Shown one piece after another: positions 1 through 6,016 of a stretch of 11,391 nucleotides of DNA. How positions within the stretch are numbered: position 1 is the stretch's first letter; every line of letters starts with the position of its first letter. The notes below the pieces were generated by a model. The model did not search any database, was not told where the DNA came from, and worked only from the letters and a program-made list of their open reading frames with translations. Source of the DNA: Candidatus Gastranaerophilales bacterium (GTDB lineage: Bacteria; Cyanobacteriota; Vampirovibrionia; Gastranaerophilales; Gastranaerophilaceae). Position numbers and translations under genes: made by a program. Location of the stretch: NCBI GenBank assembly GCA_944323095.1, contig CALURE010000041.1, forward strand, positions 1 to 11,391, in the 5' to 3' direction.

Positions 1-7
1 TTGACGT

Positions 8-96
8 TTAAGGATATGGCGGCGCAAGCTGTCGAACCGTGTCAGGATGGAAACATAGCAGCACTAAGACAATCCTTGCGGGTGTCGTATTGTTAA
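8..96 (+). ncRNA. ffs: Signal recognition particle RNA (small bacterial 4.5S type)
   Basis: This is the RNA scaffold of the signal recognition particle, which binds Ffh and targets nascent membrane proteins. The diagnostic domain IV hairpin is intact. CAGG (43-46) and AGCAGC (57-62) form the asymmetric internal loop, and AUG (47-49) pairs with CAU (54-56) under a GAAA tetraloop (50-53). This is the same layout as E. coli CAGG-UCC-GGAA-GGA-AGCAGC. GUG (39-41) pairs with CAC (62-64). Further out, CGCAAG (23-28) pairs with CUUGCG (75-80), AUAUGGC (14-20) with GUCGUAU (84-90), and UUAA (8-11) with UUAA (93-96). The ends are set by that pairing and may be a few bases off. The promoter probably lies left of the window. 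The hairpin at 160-187 is the likely terminator. No Alu domain is visible, so this is the short form. Confidence 0.9.
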
Positions 97-159
97 AAAG
101 AGATAATATGTTTAAAAATTTTATTTATTGTGTTCGATAGACAGTGGCACGGCCGATAA

Positions 160-187
160 AAAAGGAGATGTAAAAACATCTCCTTTT
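160..187. terminator. Bidirectional Rho-independent terminator between SRP RNA and pilin gene
   Basis: A 12-bp perfect stem (160-171 with 176-187) closes on an AAAA loop. Read leftward it ends in a run of six T, which suits the pilin gene whose stop codon is at 195. Read rightward it ends in TTTT, so it can also stop transcription from the SRP RNA. The stretch between the RNA and this hairpin (97-159) shows no gene. Confidence 0.85.
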
Positions 188-194
188 CTAGTTG

Positions 195-1370
195 TTAATA
201 ATCAATCTTGAAGCCGTTTCGCTGCAAATACATAAAACAGCCGGCACCATAACTAGAGACTTCACCATTTTTGCACAAATCAGCCTTTTCAATTGGAGTA
301 TAACCATTACATTGGGCTGCATCTTTTCTGCATTCTGGCGGGACTTCTGAAATTGATCCATCATAATATATTGAAAAACCAAATAAATCATAACCTTGTC
401 TATTAGGACCTCTTTTACCGTTTAAATCAAAAATTACATATACAATGCCACCGGAACCATCATGACCTGCATTTAGACATACACTAGCTCCGTCAGCAAG
501 TATTCGACAAGAATCTTCTTCAAACAGTCCAAACTGAGCAGGTGTCTCTGTAGAATTTTTACTTGATGGTTTATAAGTTTCGCCAAAACATTGATCGTAT
601 GTTTCACACTTCTCGACAACATTAAAATACTTGTCTAAGAATTCTCCACCTAGTTTATAGATATTACCATTATCTTCGCTTGAATCATACAGCAAACTCG
701 TCTCGGTTACTTTGTTTACTCCTTCATCCGCCATTAATTTCGTTACTGCCTGGCCTACTACTGATGCCATTTTCTTTACACCTGCTTCAAACTGAGATTT
801 CTGGTAATTCGCTATCAGTGACGGCAGGGTTAATGCTGCGACAACTCCGATAATTCCAAGGGTAATTAGAACTTCTGCTAATGTAAATGCAGCATTCCGT
901 TTTAGTGAACGGTGAAGGGTGAAGTGCTTTTTCCTCGCCACTTGCTGGAGAGGCAGCGTAGCCGCTGCATCCGACAAACCGGCCTTACATAAACTTTCCA
1001 TGTCATTGCGAGGTTCTTTTGAACCGAAGCAATCCAGCTTTTTCATGAAAAATAGGAGGGTAGGAGGATTAGAGGATAAGCTGTTTAATCTAAATGGCTT
1101 ATCTTCCAAGCTTCCTATCTTCGTACCTTCTAAATCGCCTGACCTCAGAACTTCCTGCCCTCCGTCTGCCATCATAGGCTGGATTCTTTCGCCTGTCGGC
1201 TCAGAATGACGTGAAAAGTTTATGCAAAACTCAATTTGGCGGGTGGAGCGGCACGCTCCCTCAAAATTAAACACTATTGTCTCTTGAGATCCCGAAACAA
1301 GTTCGGGATTACAGATCACTCCCTCTCCTATGGGAGAGGGTTCGGGTGAGGGCTTACTTTCACACGCCAA
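195..1370 (-). CDS. Type IV pilin-like / type II secretion pseudopilin-like protein with repeat-filled N-terminal extension
   Basis: The protein core starts at the class III signal motif A|FTLAEVLITLGIIGVVAAL (F is codon 162, about base 887). It would be cleaved by a prepilin peptidase and assembled at the inner membrane. Glu at mature position 5 is present, but the residue before the cleavage site is Ala, not the usual Gly. The mature part is 230 residues. It has paired cysteines (KCETYDQC, SCRILADGASVC, CRKDAAQC) and a loop, DLNGKRGPNRQGYDLFGF, that resembles the Ca-binding loop of minor pilins. Residues 1-160 are not family sequence: they are the translation of palindromic repeats. The start is uncertain. 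Base 1370 is a TTG with AGGAAG about 7 nt upstream. In-frame ATGs occur at 1046 and 1001 and a GTG at 941, none with a clear Shine-Dalgarno. The best ribosome site belongs to an ATG at 1498 that is out of frame by one base. The gene lies just downstream of the GT2 gene on the same strand. Confidence 0.75.
   Translation of the reverse strand: MACESKPSPEPSPIGEGVICNPELVSGSQETIVFNFEGACRSTRQIEFCINFSRHSEPTGERIQPMMADGGQEVLRSGDLEGTKIGSLEDKPFRLNSLSSNPPTLLFFMKKLDCFGSKEPRNDMESLCKAGLSDAAATLPLQQVARKKHFTLHRSLKRNAAFTLAEVLITLGIIGVVAALTLPSLIANYQKSQFEAGVKKMASVVGQAVTKLMADEGVNKVTETSLLYDSSEDNGNIYKLGGEFLDKYFNVVEKCETYDQCFGETYKPSSKNSTETPAQFGLFEEDSCRILADGASVCLNAGHDGSGGIVYVIFDLNGKRGPNRQGYDLFGFSIYYDGSISEVPPECRKDAAQCNGYTPIEKADLCKNGEVSSYGAGCFMYLQRNGFKIDY
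903..926. repeat. GTGAA tandem repeat, 7-bp period
   Basis: Three copies of GTGAA occur at 905, 912 and 919, spaced exactly 7 bp. Read on the minus strand this gives TTCACCCTTCACCGTTCAC, which the pilin frame translates as HFTLHRS just before the signal motif. It is the repeat element closest to the pilin core. Confidence 0.6.
946..972. repeat. Short palindromic repeat element (GCAGCG-TAGC-CGCTGC)
   Basis: A 6-bp GC-rich stem (953-958 with 963-968) has a TAGC loop. It lies inside the pilin open frame and contributes the DAAATLP stretch. It is assigned as a repeat from its hairpin form and its place in the cluster. No second copy is in the window. Confidence 0.5.
1001..1037. repeat. Palindromic repeat of the GTCATTGCGAGG...GAAGCAATCC type
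   Basis: The element has the widespread form TGTCATTGCGAGG...GAAGCAATCC around a hairpin GGTTC-TTTT-GAACC (1012-1025). TTGC on the left and GCAA on the right can extend the stem. I recognise this layout as a dispersed small repeat common in bacterial intergenic DNA. Here it is translated in frame as part of the pilin N-terminal extension (LDCFGSKEPRND). Confidence 0.75.
1055..1170. repeat. Purine/pyrimidine-biased imperfect inverted repeat
   Basis: The outer arms are GGAGGG (1055-1060) and CCCTCC (1158-1163). The inner arms are GATAAGC (1075-1081) and GCTTATC (1097-1103). The left half is rich in GGA/GGT words and the right half in TTCC words. A similar purine-rich stretch (CAGGAGGACAGGAAGGCAGG) occurs at 11286-11305, which suggests a dispersed family. 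Confidence 0.55.
1178..1213. repeat. Palindromic repeat of the GGATTCTTTCGCC...GGCTCAGAATGACG type
   Basis: Arms ATTCT (1183-1187) and AGAAT (1203-1207) enclose GCC (1191-1193) and GGC (1198-1200). The wording ATTCT..GCC..GGC..AGAATGAC is that of a very common dispersed palindrome. It is read through in the pilin frame as SRHSEPTGERIQ. Confidence 0.75.
1234..1265. repeat. Palindromic repeat (GGAGCG-GCA-CGCTCC)
   Basis: A 6-bp GC stem (1245-1250 with 1254-1259) has a 3-nt loop and is flanked by TTTGGCGGGT and CTCAAAAT. It is GC-rich compared with the AT-rich genes on either side. It is translated in frame as FEGACRSTRQIEF. Confidence 0.6.
1286..1314. repeat. Palindromic repeat (ATCCCGAA-ACAAG-TTCGGGAT)
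   Basis: A perfect 8-bp stem (1289-1296 with 1302-1309) closes on a 5-nt loop. A diverged relative carrying CGAA...TTCG appears at 9235-9262. It is translated in the pilin frame as CNPELVSGSQE. Confidence 0.75.
1319..1352. repeat. Palindromic repeat (CCCTCTCC-TATG-GGAGAGGG plus GGGTGAGGG tail)
   Basis: A perfect 8-bp stem (1321-1328 with 1333-1340) is followed by TTCGGGTGAGGG. This is one of the most widespread small palindromes in bacterial genomes. On the minus strand it translates as PSPEPSPIGEG, a known footprint of this repeat inside annotated proteins. Confidence 0.8.
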
Positions 1371-1447
1371 AACAATACTTCCTGCTGTATTAGTACAATA
1401 GCAACCTAAAATACTTAATAATTTTTGCCGAAACCCTTGAGGAGAAG

Positions 1448-1498
1448 CTAATAGCGCCCCCCCCCCGACGACTTGATGCTTTTTTGTTCTTTTTGCAT
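1448..1498 (-). other. Out-of-frame leader ORF with strong ribosome site (candidate true start of the pilin gene)
   Basis: AGGAG (1506-1510) lies 7 nt before ATG (1498). The frame reads MQKEQKSIKSSGGGRY and then stops at TAG (1448-1450), just past a ten-G run. Adding one G, or removing two, joins this start to the long pilin frame without a stop, giving about 434 residues. The Lys-rich opening is what the hydrophilic leader of a prepilin looks like. The GT2 stop codon is only about 28 nt upstream, so both may share a transcript. A single-base assembly error in the homopolymer would give the same picture. Confidence 0.55.
1457..1466. repeat. Ten-base homopolymer C (G on the coding strand)
   Basis: Ten consecutive C sit in otherwise AT-rich sequence, immediately inside the candidate start of the pilin gene. 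Such tracts change length by slipped-strand mispairing. With ten bases the upstream ATG reads into a stop; with eleven or eight it reads into the pilin. Confidence 0.85.
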
Positions 1499-1526
1499 GT
1501 TTGATCTCCTTTCATGATTTTTAATG

Positions 1527-2480
1527 TTATTTTAACTCTATATCTTTAATATATCTGGGTCTGGCTTTTACTTCACGAAAAACCTGACCGACGTATTCAC
1601 CTATTAAACCCAGACAAAATAGTTGAATTCCGCCGAAAACACACATTAAAATTATTGCAGTTGCCCAGCCATTCGGTGAATTATGCCAGAAGACTTTTTC
1701 AATAATTGTTTCAACTCCAACCAAAAAACCGAAAAATGCCATCAAAAATCCTAAAACCGCGACAAGTCTGAGCGGAACAATGCTGTAAGAAGTTATTCCG
1801 TTCAATGCAAGAGTCATTAAAGACATAAAATTAAATTTTGACTCACCTGACATCCTCGGTTTTACATTAAAATAAACAAATGCCGTTTTTAATCCTACTT
1901 CATTAAAAAAACCTCTTAAAAAAAGATATTTTTCAGGATAAAGCTCCATAATGTTAAGGGCTTTTTTACTGACAAGCCTGTAATCAGAATGATTTTGAGG
2001 GATTTTTGCACCTAGAATATTCATTAATTTATAAAAAGCAAGTGCAGTAAACTTTTTAAATAAGCCGTCTGTTTTTCTGTCTTTTCTGATACCGGAAACT
2101 ATATCAGCACCCTCTGTATATTTATCAACAAATTCTTCAATAGCACATTCATCCTGCTGAAGATCCGCATCAATTGAAACAGCACAGTCGCATCCAATAT
2201 TTCTCACACCCTCCAGACCTGCAATCAAAGCTTTCTGGTTACCGAAATTTCTTATAAACTTTAAACCTTTAATTCTCGAATTTTTTCTATGAAAATCTGC
2301 TATTATGCTCCAGGTTTTATCATGTGAGCCATCATCCACAAGGTAAAGATAACTGTCCTTTTTTATTTTATTTTTCTTGATTAAATCATCCAAAACATCA
2401 AGCAGTCTTTCAATAGCAGCTTTCACACAAAGCTCCTCATTATAGCAGGGTATAATTATTGCTAAAACCGGTTTATCCAT
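1527..2480 (-). CDS. GT2 family polyprenyl-phosphate glycosyltransferase (GtrB/ArnC/DPM1-like)
   Basis: This enzyme should transfer a sugar from a nucleotide donor to a polyprenyl phosphate on the inner face of the membrane. The GT-A domain spans about residues 5-225. It shows the start PCYNEE (11-16), the nucleotide-binding VDDGS (48-52), the metal-binding DAD (104-106), and DYRLV (166-170), which corresponds to the family DFRL. R209 and GESKF (212-216) follow. Two hydrophobic segments, about 236-258 and 272-296, anchor the C-terminus, as in GtrB and ArnC. The length of 317 residues is normal for the family. The start is supported by AGAGG 4 nt before the ATG. The gene is divergent from a YdjC-type deacetylase, which suggests that the sugar moved is an acetylated amino sugar later deacetylated. 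The actual sugar cannot be told from the sequence. Confidence 0.9.
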   Translation of the reverse strand: MDKPVLAIIIPCYNEELCVKAAIERLLDVLDDLIKKNKIKKDSYLYLVDDGSHDKTWSIIADFHRKNSRIKGLKFIRNFGNQKALIAGLEGVRNIGCDCAVSIDADLQQDECAIEEFVDKYTEGADIVSGIRKDRKTDGLFKKFTALAFYKLMNILGAKIPQNHSDYRLVSKKALNIMELYPEKYLFLRGFFNEVGLKTAFVYFNVKPRMSGESKFNFMSLMTLALNGITSYSIVPLRLVAVLGFLMAFFGFLVGVETIIEKVFWHNSPNGWATAIILMCVFGGIQLFCLGLIGEYVGQVFREVKARPRYIKDIELK

Positions 2481-2494
2481 AATACCTCTTTTTC

Positions 2495-2518
2495 AAATTT
2501 GCAAAAACCTGCAAATTT
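2495..2518. promoter_or_regulatory. Perfect 9-bp inverted repeat in a divergent promoter region (candidate operator)
   Basis: AAATTTGCA (2495-2503) and TGCAAATTT (2510-2518) are perfect inverted arms around a 6-nt spacer, AAAACC. The site overlaps the -35 box proposed for the deacetylase and lies 15 bp upstream of the GT2 start codon. It could be a dimer-binding operator for both genes. It has no T-run, so it is not a terminator. Confidence 0.5.
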
Positions 2519-2528
2519 ATATTATAAT
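2499..2528 (+). promoter_or_regulatory. Sigma-70-type promoter for the deacetylase/nuclease operon
   Basis: TTGCAA (2499-2504), an 18-bp spacer and TATAAT (2523-2528) give an expected start of transcription near 2535. That is about 24 nt before the ATG at 2559 and supports this start over the upstream ATG at 2499. ATTATAAT is self-complementary, so the same box could serve the GT2 gene leftward, though its -35 (TTGCTT at 15 bp) is poor. Confidence 0.5.
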
Positions 2529-2558
2529 ACTTTTATAATTAAAGCAAGGGTTTATATA

Positions 2559-3410
2559 ATGAGCAATAGAAAATTTATACTTAACGCAGATGATTTCGGA
2601 ATGTCAAAAGCTCATAACAGAGCTGTTTTGGAAGGATATCATAAAGGATTTTTGACAAGTGCAAGTCTTTGTGCTAACGGGAAAGCCTTTAATGCTGCGG
2701 TTAACGAAATAATTCCTGAATGTCCGAATTTAGGAACAGGAGTACACCTTAATATTATAGAAGGGCGCGCTCTCACAAAAGCTCCATTACTTACAAATAA
2801 AAGGGGCAAATTTAATAACGGATTTTTGAATATCCTTTTAAAATCAAAAAATCCGGAATTTTTAAATCAGGTTGAATTTGAATTCCGAACGCAGATAGAA
2901 ACAATAAAAAATTATACAAAAATTGATCATATTGATTCTCATGTTCATACACACGCAATTCCTGAACTGTTTAAAATTACGGCGAAACTGGCTAAAGAAT
3001 ATGATATCCCGTTTATTAGAACACAATGTGAAGAAATGTATTTTGTACCATGTTTCAAAAAGCATTTAAACTTTAAATATCCCCCAAATATTTGTAAAAT
3101 AATTTTATTGAATTGTTTTACAAATATAAATAAAAAGATTGCAAAAGAATACGGACTTAAAACTAATGATTATTTAATCGGAGTCGGATACACAGGATTA
3201 ATGGACAGCCTGACAGTTGAGTATGGCTTAAAGGCAATCGAAAACGGCACAATTGTTGAAGCACTTATTCATCCTTGTCTCTATGCAGCATCAAATAATA
3301 ATCAGCATTATAATGAATTCTTAATAACCCAGGACAAATCCTTGAAAGATAAAATTAACAGGCTTGGGTTTGAAATTACAAATTACAAAAAAGAGTATGC
3401 CGAAAAATAA
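2559..3410 (+). CDS. YdjC/ChbG/HpnK-family carbohydrate deacetylase
   Basis: Members of this family remove N-acetyl groups from amino sugars (chitooligosaccharides for ChbG, a hopanoid-linked GlcNAc for HpnK) using a divalent metal. The motifs are clear: ADDFG at residues 10-14 with the catalytic and metal Asp pair, GTGVHLN with His63, and DSHVHTH (126-132) with the metal His residues. There is no signal peptide, so it should act in the cytoplasm or at the inner face of the membrane. Counted from the ATG at 2559 it has 283 residues, the usual length. An in-frame ATG at 2499 would add 20 residues unlike the family, and it lies upstream of the predicted transcription start. AAGGG lies about 8 nt before the chosen start. 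The gene overlaps the next by 14 nt and is divergent from a GT2 transferase, so a role in making a lipid-linked or cell-surface amino sugar is plausible. Confidence 0.88.
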   Translation: MSNRKFILNADDFGMSKAHNRAVLEGYHKGFLTSASLCANGKAFNAAVNEIIPECPNLGTGVHLNIIEGRALTKAPLLTNKRGKFNNGFLNILLKSKNPEFLNQVEFEFRTQIETIKNYTKIDHIDSHVHTHAIPELFKITAKLAKEYDIPFIRTQCEEMYFVPCFKKHLNFKYPPNICKIILLNCFTNINKKIAKEYGLKTNDYLIGVGYTGLMDSLTVEYGLKAIENGTIVEALIHPCLYAASNNNQHYNEFLITQDKSLKDKINRLGFEITNYKKEYAEK

Positions 3411-5166
3411 AATTATTTCAATAATATTTATAATATTTATTTTTACGGTTTTCACTGTTTTTGAATATCGCAGAAAATCAGAATTTAAGGTTCTTAACGT
3501 TATAACTGCCGACAAAATTCAGGTTGATTTAAATTCAAATAAAATCGCAGATTCTGGTGAAACTATATGCTTAGAAAATGTAAAAACATTTACTTCAAAT
3601 CTTGAATTTAATCAGGATGAACTGGCAGAAAAGCTCAATATATCAAATGAAGAAGCATTAAAATTTGGCTATCTGACTGATAATTTTGTACGTAATATAC
3701 TGGCTGATAAAGACGTTAAGCTAAAATTAAGCGGAGAGCAAAATCAAAATTGCCGTTTCGCTGATATTATTGTTGACAACCAATCTTACACCGAAAAATT
3801 GCTTAATACAGGTCTTGGTTTTAGAAACGGGAAGCCGGTTAACTACCCAAATTACATGAAAAATCTTGAAAAAGTGCGTAAATACAAACTTGTTATCTTA
3901 AATCACAAAAGCAGCAAATACCACAATCTTAACTGCAAATACGGTCTTATTGCACATGATGCGATTGTTATTATGCGAAAGGAAATTCCGGAAGATGCAA
4001 AACCCTGCAAATTCTGCCACATAACAAAACAAGATAAAACAAAAAAATTACATAAAAAATCAGCACAAACCTATCCGCTTGCTATTTCAAACGGAAGTTT
4101 AAAAATATATTTAAGCGATTTAACAACAAAATTAAAACCTGACAGAAGATGCTCATCTCTTGCATGTAAAGAAATTCTTAATCAGATTAATAATAGTAAA
4201 AATTCAATAGATATAGCACTTTACGGCTGGGAGAGCATTCCTGAAATTAAATCAGCACTTTTAAATGCCAAATCCCGCGGGGTTAAAATAAGCCTTGTCT
4301 ACGACACGAGCAGTAATCCTTACTATTCCGATATGAAATCAATTATTACACTTGCTGATAAATCTTCAACAGATACCCCAAAAATCCTTATGCATAATAA
4401 ATTTATGATTTTCGATAATTCAAAAGTTATAACAGGCTCAATGAATTTTGCACGCACAGGCTTTTCCGGATTTAACAGTGACTGTGTAATATTTTTAAAT
4501 TCAACAGAAATTGCTAAAATTTATAAAGAAGAATTCGCACAAATGCTTTCTGGCAAATTCCACAATGAAAAATCTAATGTAAATCATAAAACTGTAATTC
4601 TCGGGAATACAAAAGTTACACCATTGTTTTCTCCTAAAGATAAAATTATAACAAACAGCATAGTGCCGCTTATTAATAATGCAAAACAATATATTTATAT
4701 TCCCGCATTTTTAATAACTCATGATGAGCTTGCTTCATCTCTAATCAGTGCCAAAGAGCGCGGTGTAAATGTAAAAATAATTATTGATGCAACAAATACT
4801 TATGCCTCAAGAAGTAAAGTGAAAATGCTGAGATCTGCAGGAATTCCTGTCAAAATAGAAAATTATGCCGGCAAACTTCATTCAAAAAGCATAATTATAG
4901 ATGACAAATACATAATAGCAGGTTCAATGAATTTTTCCAGAAGCGGTGAGAACAAAAACGACGAAAACGCATTAATTATTGAAGATAAAAGATTGGCAAG
5001 GCACTATAAAGGATTTTTTGAATATTTATGGAAGAAAATACCTGATAAATATCTAAAACAAGGAGTACGTGCTGAAGGCAAATACTCAATCGGTTCCTGC
5101 ACAGACGGTATAGACAACAATTTTGACGGCAAAATTGATTCAGAAGATGCAGGATGCAAAAATTAA
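3397..5166 (+). CDS. Membrane-anchored nuclease-like protein: SNase-like domain, Cys/His cluster and two PLD (HKD) motifs
   Basis: There are 589 residues from the ATG at 3397, which overlaps the deacetylase end by 14 nt; a TTG at 3364 is possible. Residues about 5-22 form a transmembrane anchor, so the rest should be outside the cytoplasm. Residues about 29-145 resemble a staphylococcal-nuclease OB fold (FKVLNVITADKIQV, FGYLTDNFVRNIL, FADIIVDNQSYTEKLLNTGL). The usual R..L.DTPE catalytic strand is replaced by ICLENVKTF, so this domain may be inactive. H176-x3-C180 and C204-x2-C207-H208 match the Ada-like zinc cluster often found after SNase domains. Two phospholipase-D motifs follow, HNKFMIFD (H333, K335, D340) and HSKSIIID (H495, K497, D502), each followed by GSMNF. 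Both are intact, so one active site is expected. The C-terminus CTDGIDNNFDGKIDSEDAGC is a Ca-binding-like DxDNDxDG repeat. A nuclease is more likely than a lipid enzyme, but this is inferred. Confidence 0.85.
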   Translation: MPKNKIISIIFIIFIFTVFTVFEYRRKSEFKVLNVITADKIQVDLNSNKIADSGETICLENVKTFTSNLEFNQDELAEKLNISNEEALKFGYLTDNFVRNILADKDVKLKLSGEQNQNCRFADIIVDNQSYTEKLLNTGLGFRNGKPVNYPNYMKNLEKVRKYKLVILNHKSSKYHNLNCKYGLIAHDAIVIMRKEIPEDAKPCKFCHITKQDKTKKLHKKSAQTYPLAISNGSLKIYLSDLTTKLKPDRRCSSLACKEILNQINNSKNSIDIALYGWESIPEIKSALLNAKSRGVKISLVYDTSSNPYYSDMKSIITLADKSSTDTPKILMHNKFMIFDNSKVITGSMNFARTGFSGFNSDCVIFLNSTEIAKIYKEEFAQMLSGKFHNEKSNVNHKTVILGNTKVTPLFSPKDKIITNSIVPLINNAKQYIYIPAFLITHDELASSLISAKERGVNVKIIIDATNTYASRSKVKMLRSAGIPVKIENYAGKLHSKSIIIDDKYIIAGSMNFSRSGENKNDENALIIEDKRLARHYKGFFEYLWKKIPDKYLKQGVRAEGKYSIGSCTDGIDNNFDGKIDSEDAGCKN

Positions 5167-5184
5167 TTTTAAAATGACCGATGA

Positions 5185-5901
5185 CTAATTTTCAATAATT
5201 TTTGCTTCTACTTTTTTTACACTGTTGACACTGTTATTTAAGCTGTTTACAAGCTGTGCGGCCGTTCTGGCATTATAAAATTTTCCGCTGGTTACAAGAG
5301 AAGTACATTCAAGCTGGTCTAAGTCATCCTCATCACTTATATTAAACGCAATAACATCTATCGCAATATCTTTTCTTGTCTTTATCAGCTCTAATACATA
5401 TGAACACGGGCTTTCATCACAATTTTCACCGCCGTCGGTAAGTAAAATTATGCGTTTTTTACCCGCAAATCCAGTAAAATCATTTTTTACCGCCTGCTTC
5501 AAAGAATAAGTAATAGGTGTCATTCCTCTTGGCTTGATATCAAGCAGAGAATTTCTGATATTAATACCGTTTGCGGGGGAGACAGGTTGTATAAGGGTTG
5601 ATGCTTTACACGCTTCAAATGGGGTAAATCCCATCCGGTGCCCGTAAACACGCAGGCCAACAGATATATCAGGATTTAAGTTTGGCAAAATAGATTTCAT
5701 TGTATCAATCATTAAATCAACTTTGCGCTTGCCTTCAAGATATTCAGACATGCTGTTTGAAAAATCAAGAATAAATAATATCCGCTCATCGTCAGATAAA
5801 GCATTTTCAGAATAGCTTGAAGGGTTATAAAGATTATATCCTGCAGCAAAAACAGGAATAGCAAGAATGAACATTAAAAACATAATTATAATTTTATTCA
5901 T
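5185..5901 (-). CDS. Secreted von Willebrand factor A domain protein
   Basis: Residues 1-19 are a signal peptide (MNKIIIMFLMFILAIPVFA) with a likely cut after Ala19. The vWA fold follows with a complete metal-ion-dependent adhesion site: D46-x-S48-x-S50, T128 (GMTPI) and D156 (LLTDGGE). The words VYGHR, ENCDESPC and LECTSLVTSGKFY match the exported YGHR-type vWA family, whose cysteines (98, 161, 166 and 204 here) may form disulfides in the periplasm. It is 238 residues, essentially a lone vWA domain, so it probably works by binding a partner. It converges on the PLD gene with 18 bp between the stop codons and no GC-rich terminator between them. The start ATG has no visible Shine-Dalgarno sequence. 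The binding partner is unknown. Confidence 0.85.
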   Translation of the reverse strand: MNKIIIMFLMFILAIPVFAAGYNLYNPSSYSENALSDDERILFILDFSNSMSEYLEGKRKVDLMIDTMKSILPNLNPDISVGLRVYGHRMGFTPFEACKASTLIQPVSPANGINIRNSLLDIKPRGMTPITYSLKQAVKNDFTGFAGKKRIILLTDGGENCDESPCSYVLELIKTRKDIAIDVIAFNISDEDDLDQLECTSLVTSGKFYNARTAAQLVNSLNNSVNSVKKVEAKIIEN

Positions 5902-5958
5902 AACATAATAATATTAATAAACATCAGAAGTTTTAGCTGAACAGTAGGACATAATCAG

Positions 5959-5987
5959 TTGACGATAATTTTTTGTTGAAATATTAT
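5959..5987 (+). promoter_or_regulatory. Sigma-70-type promoter of the PLP lyase gene
   Basis: TTGACG (5959-5964), a 17-bp spacer and TATTAT (5982-5987) place the transcription start near 5994. GGAG (6008-6011) lies 5 nt before the ATG at 6017. Spacing and boxes are close to consensus. Confidence 0.7.
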
Positions 5988-6016
5988 AAAAGTAACCAGA
6001 ATTTAGCGGAGAAATT

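Noticed and set aside
128..150. TGTTCGATAGACA, reminiscent of a tRNA T-arm
   Set aside because: No acceptor, anticodon or D-arm can be paired around it, so there is no tRNA.
919..1209. A 96-codon rightward ORF across the repeat cluster
   Set aside because: It is only the other strand of the palindromic repeats and has no ribosome site or protein-like composition.
903..1352. CRISPR-like array because of several evenly placed hairpins
   Set aside because: The elements differ in sequence, spacing is irregular, and there are no identical direct repeats or unique spacers of fixed length.
3364..3396. TTG at 3364 as start of the nuclease gene
   Set aside because: It lies deep inside the deacetylase and adds 11 residues before the lysine-rich start of the membrane anchor; ATG 3397 gives a normal anchor topology.
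5161..5190. Terminator between the converging PLD and vWA genes
   Set aside because: The 18-bp gap is AT-rich (TTAATTTTAAAAT) with no GC stem.
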